Shown here in pieces: positions 1 through 5,881 of a stretch of 14,161 bases of DNA. Positions within the stretch are counted from its first letter, which is position 1, and every line of letters begins with the position of its first letter. A program made the translations under genes and the position numbers. Below the pieces are notes generated by a model that made no database searches, was not told the DNA's origin, and worked only from the letters and a program-made list of their open reading frames with translations. This stretch comes from JALZHR01 sp036389695 (GTDB lineage: Bacteria > Acidobacteriota > Blastocatellia > Pyrinomonadales > Pyrinomonadaceae). The stretch spans positions 1 to 14,161 of the forward strand of contig DASVWG010000232.1 of NCBI GenBank assembly GCA_036389695.1. Direction: 5' to 3'.

Positions 1-46
1 AAACGGGTAAATTTACAGTATGGCTCAGTCATTGAACGAAATTTAA

Positions 47-190
47 GTTCCTCCAAGCTTTAATTCGGGCAACGCATTTTTGTTTACGAGTGCAAATGAC
101 GCAGGCTTGCTTGACATGGTTTACTCCTTTCCCAGCAACCACTATGTTTTTGATAGCGAAAGCTGTTTTGAAGGATGGCTTTCACCCTAA
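47..190 (+). CDS. Possible 3' end of an unidentified gene
   Basis: This frame is open from just after a stop at 44-46 to a TAA at 188-190 and encodes about 47 residues of protein-like composition, ending in ESCFEGWLSP. It has no convincing start or ribosome binding site. A neighbouring frame runs open from the window edge to a stop at 61-63, so one base of frameshift near 45-60 would join the two into the tail of a longer upstream gene. The stop codon lies in the loop of the terminator hairpin, which fits the end of a transcription unit. I do not recognise the product. It may be a real gene end, a frameshifted remnant, or chance. Confidence 0.25.
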   Translation, partial: VPPSFNSGNAFLFTSANDAGLLDMVYSFPSNHYVFDSESCFEGWLSP

Positions 191-213
191 TAAAAGCCGT
201 CCTTCTTTTTTTT
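170..213 (+). terminator. Rho-independent terminator
   Basis: The 13-nt arms at 170-182 (GAAGGATGGCTTT) and 193-205 (AAAGCCGTCCTTC) pair fully if one U-G wobble is allowed. They enclose a 10-nt loop and are followed directly by eight T residues (206-213). This is a textbook intrinsic terminator in the plus direction. It ends transcription from upstream and separates it from the gene starting at 247. Confidence 0.9.
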
Positions 214-246
214 CACCTCATTATTATTTAGCCGGACATTCACATT

Positions 247-471
247 ATGAATAAAGACGCGATTAAAATAGTCAAACGAAATAAAAAGGACGAGCCGAAA
301 AAAACCGAAGCCGCCGTCGAGACTCCAAAAGACGAAAGCGACGCTCAACACGGGATTGTCAACACGGTTAAAAATTGGATTTCCGAACGTCGTGAAAACA
401 GCCGTTCGGAAAAGGTTTATTCGGACGAGAAAATTCTGGATTGGGAAAGTATGCCCGAAAATTTCAAATAA
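247..471 (+). CDS. Small charged hypothetical protein, 74 aa
   Basis: This is a short, highly charged protein of unknown function. The N-terminal third is lysine and glutamate rich (runs such as KRNKKDEPKKTEAA) and looks disordered. The C-terminal half has a possible amphipathic helix around NTVKNWISERRE and a conserved-looking tail DEKILDWESMPENFK. No signal peptide, membrane segment or metal-binding motif is present, so it is probably cytoplasmic. Codon choice looks like a real gene and it starts cleanly after the upstream terminator. No strong Shine-Dalgarno sequence precedes the ATG. It lies 179 bases upstream of the receiver-domain gene on the same strand, in a run of small genes. No function can be assigned. 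Confidence 0.65.
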   Translation: MNKDAIKIVKRNKKDEPKKTEAAVETPKDESDAQHGIVNTVKNWISERRENSRSEKVYSDEKILDWESMPENFK

Positions 472-546
472 ACGACGAATGAACGGCGAAATTCCGCCGA
501 TTGCGCAGCGTTTACTCATAAAGCATCTGCCACAAACGCGAACAAA

Positions 547-565
547 ATCTATGGAAAGCATAGAT
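547..565 (+). repeat. Small inverted repeat in leader region
   Basis: ATCTATG (547-553) and CATAGAT (559-565) form a perfect 7-bp stem with a 5-nt loop. It is the first of two hairpins in the 179-base gap before the receiver-domain gene. There is no T-tract, so it is not a terminator. It could be part of a structured mRNA leader or a protein-binding palindrome. Confidence 0.4.
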
Positions 566-587
566 ACCAGGAACGAACAAGGGCGGG

Positions 588-627
588 GACGGACAGAATT
601 TCGAGTTATATCGGAATTCTGTCCGTC
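588..627 (+). promoter_or_regulatory. 17-bp hairpin in the leader of the receiver gene
   Basis: Bases 588-604 pair with 611-627 around a 6-nt loop (GTTATA). The outer 13 pairs (GACGGACAGAATT / AATTCTGTCCGTC) are perfect, then come one U-G wobble and three more pairs. It ends 23 bases before the ATG at 651. No T-tract follows, so it is not a normal intrinsic terminator. It may be an mRNA leader structure, a processing site, or a large operator-like palindrome. A shorter palindrome (GCAAAATTTGC, 628-638) sits immediately after it, close to the ribosome binding region. Confidence 0.7.
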
Positions 628-650
628 GCAAAATTTGCGGGGATAAAACC

Positions 651-1109
651 ATGAAATTTCCGAATCGCCATCGCGTTCTCTATGCCGAAGATAATGAAGA
701 TGCTTGTTTTATGTTAAGCGCATTACTCGGATTTTCAGGTATCGATATTTTGTTTGCGCATACCATTAAAGAGGCTTTTCAGGAGGCTCGCGGCAAACAT
801 TTCGATTTGTATTTACTGGGCAGCGGATTTTCAGACGGAAGCGATTTAGAGTTATGCCGGCAATTGCGCGAATTTAACCCGCGGACTCCGATTGTCTTTT
901 ATTCAAACGACGCTTACGAAATCGACAGGCAAGAAGGGCTGGCGGCTGGCGCTCACGCATATCTGGTTAAGCCTGAAATTGATACGGTTATCCCGACTAT
1001 ACTACGATTGATATCACAAGTTTCAGAATCGGCTAAAATACCGGAGCCTGACGAATTTTACGTAAATCGTCCTCACGGGCAGATTTCGATTCCGACAAAT
1101 GCCTCTTAA
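651..1109 (+). CDS. Stand-alone response-regulator receiver lacking phospho-Asp
   Basis: This 152-residue protein is a single CheY-like receiver domain (about residues 7-120) with a short C-terminal tail and no DNA-binding or enzymatic output domain. The acidic pair (E13-D14 in LYAEDNED), the conserved Ser at S85 (IVFYSND) and the K107-P108 pair (YLVKP) are all present. At the end of beta-3, where receivers carry the phosphorylated Asp, this protein has Gly57 (DLYLLGSGFSDG). The codon is GGC at 819-821, one transition from GAC. It therefore cannot be phosphorylated in the usual way and may act as a constitutive or phosphate-independent partner protein, or it may be losing function. A GGGGA-like sequence precedes the ATG. 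It is not adjacent to any histidine kinase. Confidence 0.85.
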   Translation: MKFPNRHRVLYAEDNEDACFMLSALLGFSGIDILFAHTIKEAFQEARGKHFDLYLLGSGFSDGSDLELCRQLREFNPRTPIVFYSNDAYEIDRQEGLAAGAHAYLVKPEIDTVIPTILRLISQVSESAKIPEPDEFYVNRPHGQISIPTNAS

Positions 1110-1177
1110 AGCATTGCTTAAACTGAAAAGACAAGAATCGTAACAAAAAATCAGGTACGTTTTAAAGGAAATAAAAA

Positions 1178-1429
1178 ATGATTTATAGAATTTACAAAAT
1201 AACCGGACGCATCGGAACCGGAATGGAAAGAACCGACGCGTCATTTACGGAAGTCGAGAAAGCGTCGGGCGCTGCCGGAGAGCAAACTTCCCTCGCCGCC
1301 TTTGATAATCAGACTAATACGATTCACGTTTTCAACGATAAAATAATCGACCTTTCGAGCATTGTGCAGAAGTTTAAAAATCACTGCGATTTGCCGAATA
1401 ATCATCAATTCAGAATTCTTCATAAATAA
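1178..1429 (+). CDS. Hypothetical protein, 83 aa
   Basis: This is a small, probably cytoplasmic protein that I do not recognise. It begins MIYRIYKITGRIG, has a middle segment rich in Ala/Gly/Ser, and ends in a stretch with helix potential (DLSSIVQKFKNHC) before a basic C-terminus. The start is well supported: AAAGGA lies about 8 bases before the ATG. It follows the receiver gene by 68 bases on the same strand and is followed by another small gene, so the three could be cotranscribed. No signal peptide, membrane helix or catalytic motif is seen. Confidence 0.65.
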   Translation: MIYRIYKITGRIGTGMERTDASFTEVEKASGAAGEQTSLAAFDNQTNTIHVFNDKIIDLSSIVQKFKNHCDLPNNHQFRILHK

Positions 1430-1492
1430 ACGTCTTTTATAATTTTGCAGCTTTTATCAAAGCCCGAACGCGATTTTTCCGAAATGTGTCTT

Positions 1493-1795
1493 ATGTCCGA
1501 TTTAAACGAAGCGCTAAACACTGCCCGAAAAGAAGTAGAAAAGATTATCGAAGCCGACCCGGAGCTGACCGAAGCGGAGGTCGAGGAAGTTCGTCTGGCG
1601 CGCGAAAACGAACGCGTCTGGACTTTTACCGCCGATATTCCGAAACTGATTGAGCAAGGCTGGTCGCCCGGCGCCATCACCGTTCTGATTGATAAAGCGG
1701 ACGGGCACGTTTTGACCGCGGAACAGGAAGCCGACTTTCACAAAAATTGGGAAAACACGCGTCGCCGCGCCGGTTTCGTCAAACAGAAACGATAA
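1493..1795 (+). CDS. Hypothetical acidic helical protein, about 100 aa
   Basis: This protein of about 100 residues starts MSDLNEALNTARKEVEKI. It has a long acidic helical N-terminus (EADPELTEAEVEEVRLAR), a middle part with WTFTADIPKLIEQGWSPGA, and a basic C-terminus (RRRAGFVKQKR). No transmembrane or export signal is visible. The frame is open further upstream, with a TTG at 1445 and an ATG at 1484. I prefer the ATG at 1493 because the sequence looks protein-like from there, but no clear Shine-Dalgarno sequence decides it. It is the last gene of the plus-strand run and is followed by a weak terminator. Function unknown. Confidence 0.6.
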   Translation: MSDLNEALNTARKEVEKIIEADPELTEAEVEEVRLARENERVWTFTADIPKLIEQGWSPGAITVLIDKADGHVLTAEQEADFHKNWENTRRRAGFVKQKR

Positions 1796-1815
1796 CTTTG
1801 CCAGAGAGCAAAACA

Positions 1816-1849
1816 GCCTGCCGTTCAGCGAAAGCAGGCAAAGATTTTT
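1816..1849 (+). terminator. Weak candidate terminator after the small-gene run
   Basis: GCCTGC (1816-1821) and GCAGGC (1834-1839) can pair around a 12-nt loop. A T5 run (1845-1849) follows five bases later. It is correctly placed 21 bases after the stop at 1795, but the stem is short and the T-tract offset, so this is only a candidate. Confidence 0.4.
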
Positions 1850-1900
1850 CACGCCGCAGGGCACGAATAAATCTTTCGCGACGAGACCATCCGTTTTTAA

Positions 1901-2053
1901 TTACTCAATCTTCCCGGCTCGCATTTCTTTTCCGTTCAGACGAAGAATCAAACCGGTTACGCGGTTTTGCGGGTCCTCGATAAAGTTAATCCCGGCATCT
2001 GCGTCCTTGACGATGAATCGCGTTTCGGAACGACTTTCCAATATTGATGTTAA
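1901..2053 (-). pseudogene. Decayed C-terminal fragment, hydrolase-associated domain
   Basis: Read on the minus strand, this frame encodes about 50 residues to a TAA at 1901-1903, including SETRFIVKDADAGINF, DPQNRVTGLILRLNGKE and a terminal AGKIE. This pattern (SETxF, a beta-strand, then a V-T-G-L segment and NG ... A-KI at the end) resembles the C-terminal domain found after serine-hydrolase or TPR regions in many acidobacterial secreted proteins. That match is from memory, not a search. No body of such a gene lies upstream. The homologous-looking part stops within a few codons of the MITE at 2056. It is therefore best read as the surviving 3' end of a lost gene. It has no promoter, start codon or ribosome binding site of its own. 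Confidence 0.6.
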
Positions 2054-2055
2054 TG
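2047..2055. repeat. Target-site duplication, left copy
   Basis: ATGTTAATG at 2047-2055 is repeated exactly at 2240-2248. The two copies directly abut the two ends of the inverted-repeat element between them, as expected of a 9-bp duplication made during transposition. Confidence 0.85.
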
Positions 2056-2109
2056 GGCTTTGCACCAAAAGCGCTTAAATTTGGCATTTTGCGCCATAGG
2101 TATCAAAAA

Positions 2110-2186
2110 GGCAGAAGCCCGCGCGTCCGGCTTGGGCGCAGTTACATTAGCTTGATGCGCCCAAGCCGGACGCGCGGGCTTCCGCC
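2110..2186. repeat. Long GC-rich hairpin inside the MITE
   Basis: Arms 2110-2140 and 2156-2186 are complementary over 30 of 31 bases, with one A/C mismatch (2113/2183) and a 15-nt loop (2141-2155). The arm is GC-rich (it contains AAGCCCGCGCGTCCGGCTTG), unlike the AT-rich ends of the element. This suggests a REP-like palindrome captured inside a transposable element. Confidence 0.85.
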
Positions 2187-2194
2187 TCGTTTGT

Positions 2195-2236
2195 TTTGCA
2201 CCAAAACTGCTTAAAATTTCTGACTTTTGGTGCAAA
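2195..2236. repeat. Subterminal inverted repeat at the right end of the MITE
   Basis: TTTGCACCAAAA (2195-2206) and TTTTGGTGCAAA (2225-2236) form a perfect 12-bp stem with an 18-nt loop. The left end has a related block (2059-2091) beginning with the same 12 bases and continuing GCGCTTAAATTT against CTGCTTAAAATTT on the right, but its partner arm has decayed. Confidence 0.75.
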
Positions 2237-2239
2237 GCC

Positions 2240-2248
2240 ATGTTAATG
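2240..2248. repeat. Target-site duplication, right copy
   Basis: ATGTTAATG, identical to 2047-2055 and immediately adjacent to the right terminal inverted repeat of the element. Confidence 0.85.
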
Positions 2249-2293
2249 ATTTTAAACGCCGGAAGTCAGCGATTTGCGGCGAATTCAGATGAC

Positions 2294-2355
2294 AAATTAA
2301 GGCTTTGCCGCGAAAGCCGTCGATGAGACGAATTTTTACGACAAAGCCTTAATTT
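2294..2355. repeat. Second palindromic repeat, 14-bp arms
   Basis: AAATTAAGGCTTTG (2294-2307) and CAAAGCCTTAATTT (2342-2355) are perfect inverted repeats around 34 bases. A near-copy of the right arm (CAAAGCCTGAATTA) follows at 2361-2374. No target duplication is visible at its edges. It may be a small repeat element or a 3' structure for the minus-strand gene ending at 2500. The rest of the gap (2375-2499) shows nothing I can support beyond a 6-bp inverted repeat CCTGAA/TTCAGG at 2366-2388. Confidence 0.55.
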
Positions 2356-2499
2356 AGACACAAAGCCTGAATTATGAAACGCTTCAGGACGGCGGGCGGC
2401 TGTCTCGCTAACGGGCGTTTTCGAAACAGACCTCTGAAACCTTCCCGGATACTTTGAATATTCGCTTAGAGCGACAAATTATTTTGTAAAATCCGGACG

Positions 2500-5418
2500 T
2501 TAACGGGCGAATGCCGATGGAACGGGCACATCGCCGCCGGTGCCGAATCGAATCGCACTGAAACCCGAGAGGCTTTGCAAAAGATACCAGACGCCGTCGG
2601 CAGGTCGCCAGACGGCAATGTCCGATATACCATCACCATCATAATCTCCGACTGCCGGAATATCGCCGTTCGTGCCGAATTGGACGACGCTGACTTGACC
2701 GTGCAGGCTGGATCTTTGATACCAGGTTCCGTTCGACGGACGCCAGACAGCAACATCGGTTCTGCCGTCGGCGTCGAAATCGCCGACAGCGGGAATGTCG
2801 CCGTTTGTGCCGAATTGAACGGAAACCGGAATCCCGCTAGAACTGATTACCAGATGCCAGAAACCGTCTGCCGGACGGAAAACGGCGATGTCCGATTTGC
2901 CGTCGATGTCGAAGTCAGCAATTAACGGAATATCGCCGGCGGTGCCGAATTGTCTGGCATTATATTGATTGGTCGAGCTGTCAATCCAGTGCCACACGCC
3001 GTCCGAAGGTCGCCAGACGGCGATATCCGCCCGCCCGTCGCCGTCGAAATCGCCGGGACGCGGTACATCGCCGTTCGCGCCGAAATGCAGAACTGAAGCC
3101 GTATTATCCGAGCTCCGCAAAATGCGCCAGTCCCCGTTTGAAGAACTGAAAACTGCCAGGTCGGTTTTGCCGTCACCATCAAAATCGGCGGGCGCGAGCT
3201 TATCGGCGGCGAGACCGAATTGCGCGGCGTTGAAACCGGATTGCGAGCCGAGCAGATACCAGTAGCCATTCGACGGACGAAACACGGAAATATCGGATTG
3301 ACCGTCGCCGTCAAAATCGAACGGCGTTCCGATGTAATTATGCAGGCGAACGACTCCGAAGCGAGTGAAGCCGGAAACCACAATCGTGTCGCCGCCTAAA
3401 AGAATTTTACCGTCCGGCTGTAATTCAATATCGTTGATATGTGAGGATGAAGTGAGCGGATTGGATCCCCAATCCCTGTGACCATTCGGATTCAGTCTTC
3501 CCAGCCCCATAAGTGGTGAATCATCCGCCCGACCGCCGACCAGAATCTTATTGTTCTTTTGTATTTTGATGGTCAATACTCTAAATTGCTGGCTGGGGGC
3601 AAAAGTAAAATCCCGCGCTCCATTAACGTAGAGACGAATAAATCCGTGAGTAAACGGGCTGGCAACTAAAAGCTTCCCGTCCCGCTGAACAGCAACATCA
3701 TTAATGCCCGTGAACGGCGCTGAAAAATTTGTATCCGGCGAGCCGTTGCCGTTGTATCGGGCAATTCCGGCACCGCCGAAGGTGATTATCTGACCGTTCG
3801 GCTGCAGAAAGGATTTGCGGAATAAATCGCGCGATAAACCGCTCACGATATTAAAACCGGAGTCGATAGAGCCGTCCGGATTTAACCTGACTAAATTATT
3901 TGCCGGTGCGGAGCCGCTGCGCCACGAGCCGGTCAGCAGAATTTTGCCGTCCGGCTGCACGGTGATGCTGTCGATAACGCCGGAATTGCCCGTAAACGGA
4001 GAATTAAACGAGTTATCCGGCGAGCCGTCGGCGTTTATCCTGCCCAGAAAGACATCCTGCTGGCTGGATGCGTCGCCTTCAGCTGCAATCAGTATTTTCC
4101 CGTCGGACTGTAAAGCAAAGTCGTAAACCGTAAATCTTAAAAATGGAGTAAAACCATTGTCCAGACTGCCGTCGTTATTGAGCCGGACGACGCCTTTGAT
4201 AGTTACGTCGTCGCGTTTCGGGTAATAACCGAGCGCCAGAACCTTTCCGTCCGGCTGCGGCACAATTTTAGTCACATCTCTGCCGATGCCTGAGATTGAC
4301 GCCAGAGTTACATTGTAGGTTTCGTCCAACGCGCCGTCCGGCTCAAAGCGGAGAATCACCTTCGGCGTCGGCGAGCCGGGCACTACGAATGGAAGCCCGG
4401 CGGCGATTATCTTCCCGTCCGCTTGAATTTCTAAATGACGGACGTTAAAAGTAGTCGAGAGAACGCTGAACGTCGGGTCGATTGAGCCGTTCGGCAGGAG
4501 TCGCCGGACGCCGTATCCGCCGACCAGAATTTTATTGTCGGCGGTCAATTTTATATCGTAAACCGCGCCGGCTAATCGGGGAAAGGTAGAATCGATACTG
4601 CCGTCGGCATTGTATCTGAAAAGTCCTTTGTCGGTGCCGACCAGTAATTTGCCGTCCGGCAGAGCGTGCAGCGCCGTAAAAGCGGTGCCGGTAAATTGAA
4701 GCTCGATGTCCGGCGTTCCGTCCGCGTTCAGGCGCCGAAGATAAGGCGATGGCGGGTCTAAGCTGCTGAGGCTGCTGTTGCCGCCGACAATAATTTTATC
4801 GTTCGGCATGATGGTCATCGCCTGCGCTCTGAGCACGAGTGTTCTGTTAAATGCCGCATCCGAGCTTCCGTCCGGATTTAATCTGCCGATTTCGAGGTCG
4901 GTAATAATAAGCTTGCCATCTGATTGAAAGCCGATAAACCCGCTGTGACCGGTGTTATATGTGCTTCGAAACGTAGTGTCCATCGTTCCGTCCGGATTTA
5001 AGCGAATCAGAAGCGTCTGCATATACAAACCGTTAAAAATTCCAAAAACACCGCGCAATAAAATCTTTCCGTCCGGCAGAACTTTGATATCGGTAATGAA
5101 CTGGTTATGGATGCCGCCTAAACGGCAGCAGTTTTGATTAAACGACGTGTCAATCGAGCCGTCCGGGTTAAGCCGGATTATTTTGGCGATGCCTAACCCG
5201 TTGACAAATTGGAATTCGCCCGCCACCAGCAGCTTGCCGTCTGGCTGAATGGCGGCAGCAGACACCAAATCATTGTAAGCGGGAACGAACGCCCTGAAGC
5301 TATGGTCGAGCCGGACCGAAGAAGCGGCAGCGACGGGCGCGGCTTCCAGACAAAGGAGAACAAGCGAAAACAGTAGCAGCTTCCGGACAACATTGACGGG
5401 CGTATTATGGGTTTTCAT
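2500..5418 (-). CDS. Secreted delta-60 repeat / FG-GAP repeat protein
   Basis: This is a 972-residue exported protein of unknown role, probably a beta-propeller surface or extracellular protein. Residues 1 to about 31 form a signal peptide (basic n-region, RKLLLFSLVLLCLEAAPVAA, cleavage near AAA-SS). About 14 delta-60 type repeats follow (pattern QPDGKILLxG ... RLNPDGSIDTSF), to about residue 690. The last 276 residues hold six 45-residue FG-GAP/VCBS-like repeats, each with a calcium-loop-like DxDxDG motif (FDFDGDG, ADFDIDG, GDFDADG, GDYDGDG) and V(F/W)RP...W. No LPXTG, PEP-CTERM or other sorting tail is seen. The frame is open to 5463, but the ATG at 5418 has a strong GGAAGGAAG site 7 bases upstream and begins the signal peptide, so it is preferred. 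It is monocistronic between two gaps. Confidence 0.92.
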   Translation of the reverse strand: MKTHNTPVNVVRKLLLFSLVLLCLEAAPVAAASSVRLDHSFRAFVPAYNDLVSAAAIQPDGKLLVAGEFQFVNGLGIAKIIRLNPDGSIDTSFNQNCCRLGGIHNQFITDIKVLPDGKILLRGVFGIFNGLYMQTLLIRLNPDGTMDTTFRSTYNTGHSGFIGFQSDGKLIITDLEIGRLNPDGSSDAAFNRTLVLRAQAMTIMPNDKIIVGGNSSLSSLDPPSPYLRRLNADGTPDIELQFTGTAFTALHALPDGKLLVGTDKGLFRYNADGSIDSTFPRLAGAVYDIKLTADNKILVGGYGVRRLLPNGSIDPTFSVLSTTFNVRHLEIQADGKIIAAGLPFVVPGSPTPKVILRFEPDGALDETYNVTLASISGIGRDVTKIVPQPDGKVLALGYYPKRDDVTIKGVVRLNNDGSLDNGFTPFLRFTVYDFALQSDGKILIAAEGDASSQQDVFLGRINADGSPDNSFNSPFTGNSGVIDSITVQPDGKILLTGSWRSGSAPANNLVRLNPDGSIDSGFNIVSGLSRDLFRKSFLQPNGQIITFGGAGIARYNGNGSPDTNFSAPFTGINDVAVQRDGKLLVASPFTHGFIRLYVNGARDFTFAPSQQFRVLTIKIQKNNKILVGGRADDSPLMGLGRLNPNGHRDWGSNPLTSSSHINDIELQPDGKILLGGDTIVVSGFTRFGVVRLHNYIGTPFDFDGDGQSDISVFRPSNGYWYLLGSQSGFNAAQFGLAADKLAPADFDGDGKTDLAVFSSSNGDWRILRSSDNTASVLHFGANGDVPRPGDFDGDGRADIAVWRPSDGVWHWIDSSTNQYNARQFGTAGDIPLIADFDIDGKSDIAVFRPADGFWHLVISSSGIPVSVQFGTNGDIPAVGDFDADGRTDVAVWRPSNGTWYQRSSLHGQVSVVQFGTNGDIPAVGDYDGDGISDIAVWRPADGVWYLLQSLSGFSAIRFGTGGDVPVPSAFAR
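2503..3330 (-). repeat. Six tandem 135-bp coding repeats
   Basis: The 3' end of the gene consists of six head-to-tail units of 45 codons (first spacing 44). Units near the C-terminus are most alike: QFGTNGDIPAVGD occurs twice, once at the end of each of two successive units. This suggests recent duplication or gene conversion within the array. Confidence 0.8.
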
Positions 5419-5425
5419 AGACTTT

Positions 5426-5434
5426 CTTCCTTCC
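5426..5434 (-). promoter_or_regulatory. Ribosome binding site deciding the delta-60 start
   Basis: On the minus strand GGAAGGAAG lies 7 bases before the ATG at 5418, the codon that opens the signal peptide. No comparable site precedes the earlier in-frame start at 5463. Confidence 0.8.
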
Positions 5435-5584
5435 TGTAGAAGTTGGGGACGAGACAAGGGCAAGGACGAACGGATGACGATTACTCAGCGGAAAAATGTA
5501 AAAATAGGCAAAATGGAAAAGCCTGGTAGAAATTACTGAGAAAATGCAGACTGGATGAAACGGTCGCCGTCGGTTCGGTACCGG

Positions 5585-5665
5585 ACTATCCGAAAGGCTA
5601 ACGGCTATTTCGATGCTAGCATACGCTGTCGCCGGGGCGCAACAAAAAAATATCGGATAGTTTTT
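5585..5665 (+). repeat. Inverted repeat with downstream T-run
   Basis: ACTATCCGA (5585-5593) and TCGGATAGT (5653-5661) pair perfectly over 9 bases around a 59-base interior that contains the palindrome ATGCTAGCAT. T residues occupy 5661-5665. It could be a structured non-coding RNA ending in a terminator, or chance. There is no gene upstream on this strand. Confidence 0.35.
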
Positions 5666-5881
5666 GAAATTCCGTGGAAATTTGCTCTAAATGCATTATC
5701 GCTTTATCTGTCTCAAAAGGGAGCATTTACGGCGCGTCTTTAGTCGAGATTTTGTTCTTTTAATTTCCGTGGCTCTTGAAGTCTTTTTCTCAAGGCTGCA
5801 CACCGGCAGCCAATGTTTTGGAGTTGATGTCGTATCGTGCAGCCCGAACCTGACCGCGCTTTACCGGCTATTTTGTATCGT

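Larger units (their letters stand above)
2056..2239. mobile_element. MITE-like element, 184 bp
   Basis: The element has perfect 16-bp terminal inverted repeats: GGCTTTGCACCAAAAG at 2056-2071 and its complement at 2224-2239. It is bordered on both sides by the same 9 bases (ATGTTAATG). It is too short to encode a transposase, and the one minus-strand frame crossing it (2050-2241) has the repetitive composition expected of a palindrome. The core is a 31-bp-arm hairpin. The right end holds an extra copy of the terminal motif in direct orientation (2195-2206). These features fit a non-autonomous transposon moved in trans by a transposase recognising GGCTTTGCACC ends. The transposase family cannot be named from the sequence alone. 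Confidence 0.8.

Noticed and set aside
2050..2241. Minus-strand open frame of 63 codons
   Set aside because: It coincides with the MITE and its hairpin arms. Its near-palindromic composition explains the openness, and it has no start signal.
2575..2925. Plus-strand open frame with regular-looking translation
   Set aside because: It is the antisense of the FG-GAP repeats. Its regularity mirrors the tandem repeat on the coding strand.
2503..3330. Regular repeats that could suggest a CRISPR array
   Set aside because: The period is 135 bp, all in frame within one protein, with degenerate units and no unique spacers.
5419..5463. Extended N-terminus of the delta-60 protein (15 extra residues)
   Set aside because: The extension covers the strong ribosome binding site of the ATG at 5418 and would push the signal peptide inward.
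5419..5470. TTGCCC and TCTACA as a promoter for the delta-60 gene
   Set aside because: The 17-base spacing fits, but the -10 matches only three of six bases and overlaps the ribosome binding region.
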